Shown: positions 60,049 to 64,000 of the stretch, piece by piece
How the letters are laid out: each line of letters begins with the position of its first letter
Numbering within the stretch: position 1 is the stretch's first letter
Source of the DNA: Lentzea waywayandensis
GTDB lineage: Bacteria; Actinomycetota; Actinomycetes; Mycobacteriales; Pseudonocardiaceae
NCBI RefSeq assembly: GCF_900115955.1
Contig: NZ_FOYL01000012.1
Location: 1 to 64,000, forward strand
Length of the DNA: 64,000 bases
Reading direction: 5' to 3'
The notes under the pieces: generated by a model
What the model saw: only the letters and a program-made list of their open reading frames with translations
Database searches by the model: none
What the model was told of the DNA's origin: nothing
Made by a program: the position numbers and the translations under genes

Positions 60049-60234
60049 GCCAGGTCACCTCTCGCTCGTTGTTGTGGCAGCCGCGAGGTCTGGGCGGTTC
60101 GCTTCAGACTAGCGCCGTGACGGCAGGCCGCACACGTTTCCGAAATTCAGCCTCCGAACGGCCGAGCCCCTCTGACGTGCACCTAGCAGCGCAGACGGGG
60201 AATTGCCGCTTCCGGAAATGGTGAGTTCCTAATC
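60049..60234. promoter_or_regulatory. Divergent spacer of cassette B
   Basis: No gene. It contains the GAF-ANTAR 1B promoter and blocks shared with cassette A: GCCTCC-AACGG (here about 60149, in A about 30639) and CTGACGTGCAC (60172-60182, in A 30661-30671). These probably are regulator sites or -35/-10 parts of the minus-strand promoter. Confidence 0.5.
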
Positions 60235-60263
60235 GGTGGAACGCGCCCAAAAGAGTGTAGTAT
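60235..60263 (+). promoter_or_regulatory. Promoter B in front of DUF6307, conserved with cassette A
   Basis: GGTGGA (60235-60240) and TAGTAT (60258-60263) with 17 nt between, matching GGTTGA/TAGTGT at 30705-30733. Confidence 0.6.
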
Positions 60264-60360
60264 TAATTTGTCGAGAACATTTCGCACCTGGGCGTTCAAG
60301 CTCCTGTCGTGCTCGATGAAACGTGAACCGGTCGTTTCGACCGAAGTCGGGAGTTCCCGC
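60264..60360 (+). ncRNA. Conserved leader B, candidate structured RNA
   Basis: This 97-nt leader shares ordered blocks with leader A (GTCGAGAAC, TCGCACCTG, TCAAGCTC, GTCGTGCTCG, GAACCGG, CGGGAGTTCC). CGGTCG-TTT-CGACCG forms a perfect hairpin just before the ribosome site; leader A has a different sequence there that still pairs. Possible ANTAR target. Confidence 0.5.
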
Positions 60361-60516
60361 ATGACTGAATCCACCTACACGTCCGCCTACGACCGCAGGC
60401 TCAAGATGGTGGAGGACGTGCTGACCGACCGCACGAAGCTCGGCGGCAAGGACGCGCGGGCTGTGGCGGTGCAGGTGTTGCGCGCGCTGGACCACATCCC
60501 GGAGCGGGTGCGGTGA
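60361..60516 (+). CDS. DUF6307-like small protein
   Basis: The 51-residue protein starts at ATG 60361 behind GGGAG. MTESTYTSAYDRRLKMVEDV and LTDRTKLGGKDARAVAVQVL, ending HIPERVR, fit DUF6307, a family of about 50-60 residues known only from actinobacteria as far as I recall. Two helices; cytoplasmic. It occupies the place of DUF5994 in cassette A and converges on GAF-ANTAR 2B. Confidence 0.7.
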   Translation: MTESTYTSAYDRRLKMVEDVLTDRTKLGGKDARAVAVQVLRALDHIPERVR

Positions 60517-60566
60517 CCTGGCGCCACAGCGGCGGGGCGCCGGCCTGGCGATGAGCGGGCCGGAGG

Positions 60567-61292
60567 CTACGAACGGGCGGACGTCAGCGCGGTCATGTCG
60601 ATCGTGCCGGCGATGACGTCCTCCGCCACCTTGCTCAGGTGAAGGCGGTTGTTCCTCGAGTACTGCCGCAGGGTGTGGAAGGCCGCGCTCATGTCGACCT
60701 GCAGCCGTTCGGCGAGCACCCCTTTCGCCTGTTCGATCAGGACCCTGCTGTGCAACGCGTGCTGCAACTGGTCGGCGAGCAGGTCGCGGTGACTGATGAC
60801 CTGCGCCTGGAGCAGGCCGATGGTGGCGACGTCCGCCATGGCCCGCGCCACCCTGACCCGCGTCTCGCTGAGCGCGTCTTCGCCGACGGTGAACAGGTTC
60901 AGTGCCCCGATGGTCTGTTCGCGCAGCCGCATCGGCAGTGCGTGCACCGCGCCGAAACCCGCGGCCGCCGCCACCGAGGAGAACTCCGGCCACCGCTGGG
61001 GTGGTTCGGTGAAGCCGGTGACCGTCACCGGCCGGCTGGTCAGATAGCACTCCATGCACGGCCCCTGCCGGTGCTGGAGTTCGAAGAGTTCCAGCAGCCG
61101 GGCGCGGTCGCTGGAGGCACCGACCACCTGGAGCTCACCGAAGTGGTCGACGAGCAGGATGCCTGCCGCGTCCACCCCCAGGGTGTCGACGCAGCGGTTG
61201 GCGAGCAGATGCATGAACTCGACCGGGTCGAAGTCGGCGACCAGGGTGTCGGCCAGTTCGACGAACGTCTCCGCCAGGTTCTCCACGGACAT
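60567..61292 (-). CDS. GAF-ANTAR regulator 2B
   Basis: The protein is 241 residues from ATG 61292 behind AGAGGTGA. VDAAGILLVDHFGELQVVGA, HRQGPCMECYLTSRPVTVTG and FGAVHALPMRLREQTIGALN make up the GAF domain; HSRVLIEQAKGVLAERLQVD and LRQYSRNNRLHLSKVAEDVI the ANTAR domain. Counterpart of 2A. It lies 39 bp after 3B in the predicted TPR-3B-2B operon. Confidence 0.92.
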   Translation of the reverse strand: MSVENLAETFVELADTLVADFDPVEFMHLLANRCVDTLGVDAAGILLVDHFGELQVVGASSDRARLLELFELQHRQGPCMECYLTSRPVTVTGFTEPPQRWPEFSSVAAAAGFGAVHALPMRLREQTIGALNLFTVGEDALSETRVRVARAMADVATIGLLQAQVISHRDLLADQLQHALHSRVLIEQAKGVLAERLQVDMSAAFHTLRQYSRNNRLHLSKVAEDVIAGTIDMTALTSARS

Positions 61293-61331
61293 GACAGTCA
61301 CCTCTGTTGGTTCTCGTCGGGGCCGGCACGA

Positions 61332-62057
61332 TCAACGGAGATCGAACCGGTCGTCCGGACTCAGTCTCAGACGCCGGGTGACGACGTCGCGGGCGACCTC
61401 GACGACCGGCTTGTCGTGCGCGAACGAGTGCGCGCGCAGTCGCACCAGCGCCTCGTCCATGCTCACTCCCAATTGGACGGACAACATCCCGGTGGCCTGG
61501 TGCACCTCGGCACGCCGGAGCGGCATTCCCTCCGGCGGAGGACCTTCGGCGTGGACGCGGGTCAGCTCGTCCAGCACCAGCGACATGACGATGTCGGTCA
61601 CGACGTGCGCGTCGGCCACCTGTTCTGAAGTCAACGGTCCTGGGCTCGTCCTGTGCAGCACGAGCGCGCCCAGGTGGATCGCGCCGCTGCGCAACGGGAA
61701 CGCGAACACCGCCCGCGCCCCGGTGGCGCGGGCGGACAGCGCGAACAGCGGCCACCTCTGATGGTTGTCCCAGGAGTCCAGGTCTCTAACCAGGACAGGG
61801 ACACCGGACCGCAGGGAGTGCTCGCACGGCCCCTCACCGAGCACGAACCGCATGCTCTCGAGGAGCGTGCCGATCTGGTTCGTGGCGTAGCTGTACGCGT
61901 TCCGGCCGGTGCCGCGCCTCAAGGTCAACTGAGCTCCGCTCACCCCGAGCAACGCCACGCTCGCTTCGCACGCCGCCTCGCTGGGCGTCGCGACACCGCG
62001 ATAGGCCGCGTGGTCGGTGAGACGCGCCAGCACCTCGGCATGGCGCTCACCGCTCAC
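61332..62057 (-). CDS. GAF-ANTAR regulator 3B
   Basis: The protein is 241 residues from GTG 62057, overlapping the TPR B stop by 4 nt (GTGA). GAF: GAQLTLRRGTGRNAYSYATN, LGEGPCEHSLRSGVPVLVRD. ANTAR-like: RAEVHQATGMLSVQLGVSMD with DEALVRLRAHSFAHDKPVVE. Counterpart of 3A. Translational coupling to the TPR protein suggests they work in fixed ratio; in cassette A the same genes are 69 bp apart. Confidence 0.9.
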   Translation of the reverse strand: MSGERHAEVLARLTDHAAYRGVATPSEAACEASVALLGVSGAQLTLRRGTGRNAYSYATNQIGTLLESMRFVLGEGPCEHSLRSGVPVLVRDLDSWDNHQRWPLFALSARATGARAVFAFPLRSGAIHLGALVLHRTSPGPLTSEQVADAHVVTDIVMSLVLDELTRVHAEGPPPEGMPLRRAEVHQATGMLSVQLGVSMDEALVRLRAHSFAHDKPVVEVARDVVTRRLRLSPDDRFDLR

Positions 62058-62983
62058 GGCGCGTCCACGGGTGTTGTGCGCGCCTCTATCCGCTCGGCGA
62101 GGTCGAGCGCGCCGGGGTGGGCGTGATGTCCGCGTGCCTGGACGGCGAGCGGGCGGAAGCGGTCGCGCACGCGGGCCGAACCCACGGCGGCGGCCGCGTC
62201 GAGTGCTCGCAGCCCGGTGCCGACCCCGACGTCGACGTCTCCCTCGATCAACTGGTCGGTGGACAGCAGGACCAGGCTGAGGATCCGGCTGCGGACCATG
62301 TCCTCGTCGTAGCCGTTGACCGCCGTGTGGAGCAACGGAACCGCAGTTCGCGCGTGGTGCCGCCCCGCGGTGCCCGCCAGGGTCGTGTGCACCGCTCCCG
62401 CCATGGCCGACAGATCGGACTCGGTGAAGAACCTCGCCCACCCGGCCACATCGGCGCGGTTCGCGGCGGTGAACTGGTCACGACCGCGGTCGAGCAACGT
62501 GAGTGCGCCGTACTCGTCGCCCTTGCTCGCGCACGCCCACGCCGAGTTGACCGAAATGAGGCCTGCGGCGAGCCGGTCGCCGGATCGGGAGGCCGCGAGC
62601 CGGCCGAGGTCGAAGTACCGCAGCGCCTCGTCCAGGTGCCCGTGGTGCAGGTAGACCCGCCCGAGGCGATAGCAGACGTTGGCGATCAACCCGTCGTCAC
62701 CGGCGATCCCGGCCAGCGCGAGCGCGTGCGAGAAGTGGTTGTGCGCGTTGGTGACCAGTCCGGCGTCGAAGCAGACCCACCCGGCCAGGTTCCGCAGGTC
62801 GGCCATGGCGACGTGCAGCCGTTGCCGCACCTGCACGGACGCGGGAGCGGTGAGCAACGGGAGGTTGTCGCGGATCCGCCGCCGCACCCGGTCCAGGCAG
62901 GGCTCACCGCCGTGGCGGTAGTCCAGTTCGCGCAACGCGCGGATTTCCTCTTCCAGACGCGTGACGTCGCCGAGACCGATCAT
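62054..62983 (-). CDS. Stand-alone NsdA-like TPR protein B
   Basis: The protein is 309 residues from ATG 62983. TRLEEEIRALRELDYRHGGE, RQRLHVAMADLRNLAGWVCF, NVCYRLGRVYLHHGHLDEAL and LLDRGRDQFTAANRADVAGW are TPR-like pairs identical in layout to TPR A. No DNA-binding domain. First gene of the operon with 3B and 2B. Confidence 0.75.
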   Translation of the reverse strand: MIGLGDVTRLEEEIRALRELDYRHGGEPCLDRVRRRIRDNLPLLTAPASVQVRQRLHVAMADLRNLAGWVCFDAGLVTNAHNHFSHALALAGIAGDDGLIANVCYRLGRVYLHHGHLDEALRYFDLGRLAASRSGDRLAAGLISVNSAWACASKGDEYGALTLLDRGRDQFTAANRADVAGWARFFTESDLSAMAGAVHTTLAGTAGRHHARTAVPLLHTAVNGYDEDMVRSRILSLVLLSTDQLIEGDVDVGVGTGLRALDAAAAVGSARVRDRFRPLAVQARGHHAHPGALDLAERIEARTTPVDAP

Positions 62984-63104
62984 GACAGGCAGCACCCCAG
63001 ACCAGTGTGGTGGAAGTGGCACCGCCAGGGGCCGGGGCGGGTGTCGCTTTCTCACCTGACTCGGGCCAGGCGCACCGTTGATCTTAGTGCGCGGCGATCC
63101 CGAG

Positions 63105-64000
63105 TTACGCCGCCGTTCGGACGTCGCCGGACGCCTTGAGCTTGCGCGCCATCCGCTCCGGCCGAGGCCAGCGGACGGCGGTGGCCCAGCCGAAGATCTC
63201 GAACACCCGGATCAGCCGCGCGGAGATGTCGATCTGACCGCGGCGAACGCCGTGCCGTGCGCAGGTGGGGTCGGCGTGGTGGGAGTTGTGCCAGGACTCG
63301 CCCATGGACACGATCGCGAGCGGCCAGAAGTTGGCGGACTTGTCGCGCGCCTCGAACGGCCGGTCGCCGATCATGTGGCAGATGGAGTTGACCGACCACG
63401 TGATGTGGTGCAGCACGGCTACCCGCACGAGACTCGCCCAGAAGAACGCGGTGAGCGCACCCCACCAGCTCCAGCTGATCAGCCCGCCCGCCACGGCGGG
63501 CGCGAGGAGCGTGGTGGCCGTCAGCACGGGGAACAGGCGGTTGACGCGCTGGATGTCGGGATCGGCGAGCAGGTCGGGCGCGAAGCGGGCGGCGTTGGTC
63601 AGTTCGCGGCGGAACATCCAGCCCATGTGCGCGTGCCAGAAGCCCTTGGCCAGTGCGCCGATCGACGTGCCGAACAACCAGGGGGAGTGCGGATCACCCT
63701 CGCGGTCGGCGAAGGCGTGGTGCCGGCGGTGGTCGGCGACCCAGCCGATGATCGGACCCTGCATCGACATGCTGCCGGCCACCGCCAGTGAGATCCGCAG
63801 CGCGCGGTTGGCCTTGAACGCGCCGTGGGTGAAGTAGCGGTGGAACCCGATCGTCACGCCGAGGCACGTCAGGCTGTAGAAGAAGACGGCGAGACCGACG
63901 TCGGTCCAGCCCAGGCCCCAGCCCCATGCGAGCGGGACCGCGGCGGCCACCGCCAGCGCCGGCACCACGGTGAAGAGCTTGATCAGGAATCTCTCGAACG
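63105..64000 (-). CDS. Acyl-CoA delta-9-type desaturase (start outside window)
   Basis: The frame is open to the last base (FERFLIKLFTVVPALAVAAA), so the start lies beyond the window. His boxes are GFHRYFTHGAF, DHRRHHAFADREGDPHSPW and GESWHNSHHADPTCARHG, the delta-9 stearoyl-CoA desaturase pattern, with hydrophobic segments between. It introduces a double bond in acyl chains at the membrane. It ends 121 bp upstream of the TPR B start and points the same way, so a shared transcript is possible. Confidence 0.9.
   Translation of the reverse strand, partial: FERFLIKLFTVVPALAVAAAVPLAWGWGLGWTDVGLAVFFYSLTCLGVTIGFHRYFTHGAFKANRALRISLAVAGSMSMQGPIIGWVADHRRHHAFADREGDPHSPWLFGTSIGALAKGFWHAHMGWMFRRELTNAARFAPDLLADPDIQRVNRLFPVLTATTLLAPAVAGGLISWSWWGALTAFFWASLVRVAVLHHITWSVNSICHMIGDRPFEARDKSANFWPLAIVSMGESWHNSHHADPTCARHGVRRGQIDISARLIRVFEIFGWATAVRWPRPERMARKLKASGDVRTAA

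Overview
The window is GC-rich (by eye about 70 percent) with dense short-spaced genes, frequent GTG/TTG starts, ATGA/GTGA stop-start overlaps, many GAF-ANTAR regulators, an ECF41-type sigma factor and KtrAB. This suggests a filamentous actinomycete, and the mix of families (DUF5994, DUF6307, RGCVC, ANTAR, Lrp, F420-type oxidoreductase) fits Pseudonocardiales such as Lentzea or Saccharothrix. That placement is inference. No rRNA, tRNA, CRISPR array or phage module was found.

Layout. 1-411: end of an IS5-type insertion that removed the 5' part of the first gene of an ECF uptake operon. 408-4829: surface protein, T component, fused double ATPase and S component, each pair overlapping by 4 nt. 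4916-9473: a YbdK-type ligase, a PAS/GAF protein, a GAF-ANTAR protein and a glycosyltransferase. 9670-14981: CPBP protease, cation/proton antiporter, CDGSH protein, iron-containing redox enzyme, a second YbdK paralogue and a small conserved protein, with two gene remnants between them. 15021-17944: decayed DUF1295 and CsbD genes, a frameshifted catalase and an Rpf-like muralytic protein. 18080-21990: a two-gene operon of a GT4-GT2 fusion glycosyltransferase and a HemN-like radical SAM enzyme. 21992-24437: TetR/SDR pair, an N-truncated TetR remnant, then about 640 bp of non-coding DNA with a 125-bp near-perfect palindrome and a 55-bp tandem repeat. 24438-29689: Lrp regulator, LLM oxidoreductase, deaminase, ATP-grasp ligase, pantothenate kinase, fatty acid desaturase.

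29853-34784 (cassette A) and 59308-62983 (cassette B) are paralogous regulatory cassettes. Each has three GAF-ANTAR proteins (types 1, 2, 3), a stand-alone NsdA-like TPR protein, and a conserved promoter plus leader of about 110 nt in front of a small gene (DUF5994 in A, DUF6307 in B). A desaturase lies next to each cassette. This duplicated layout with its conserved RNA leader is the strongest candidate for a poorly described system. A second candidate is the GT4-GT2 / radical SAM pair; a third is the carboxyethylornithine-synthase-like gene overlapping a Cys-rich RGCVC miniprotein (35021-36332).

36380-39236: NTF2-like protein, FMN reductase, ECF41 sigma factor, DinB protein. 39367-46989: a LacI-controlled sugar operon (binding protein, two permeases, DUF3131/glucoamylase-like protein, GH3) without its own ATPase. 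47079-53350: secreted GH76 and GH32 enzymes sharing one operator-like sequence, with a MarR/MFS pair between them. 53343-57387: TetR, DUF2306, a P-loop kinase and KtrAB potassium uptake. 57550-59100: AI-2E family transporter and CsbD. 63105-64000: a second desaturase cut by the window edge.

A recurring theme is decay. At least eight remnants or damaged genes are visible, several with the two ends kept and the middle deleted, next to short tandem repeats.
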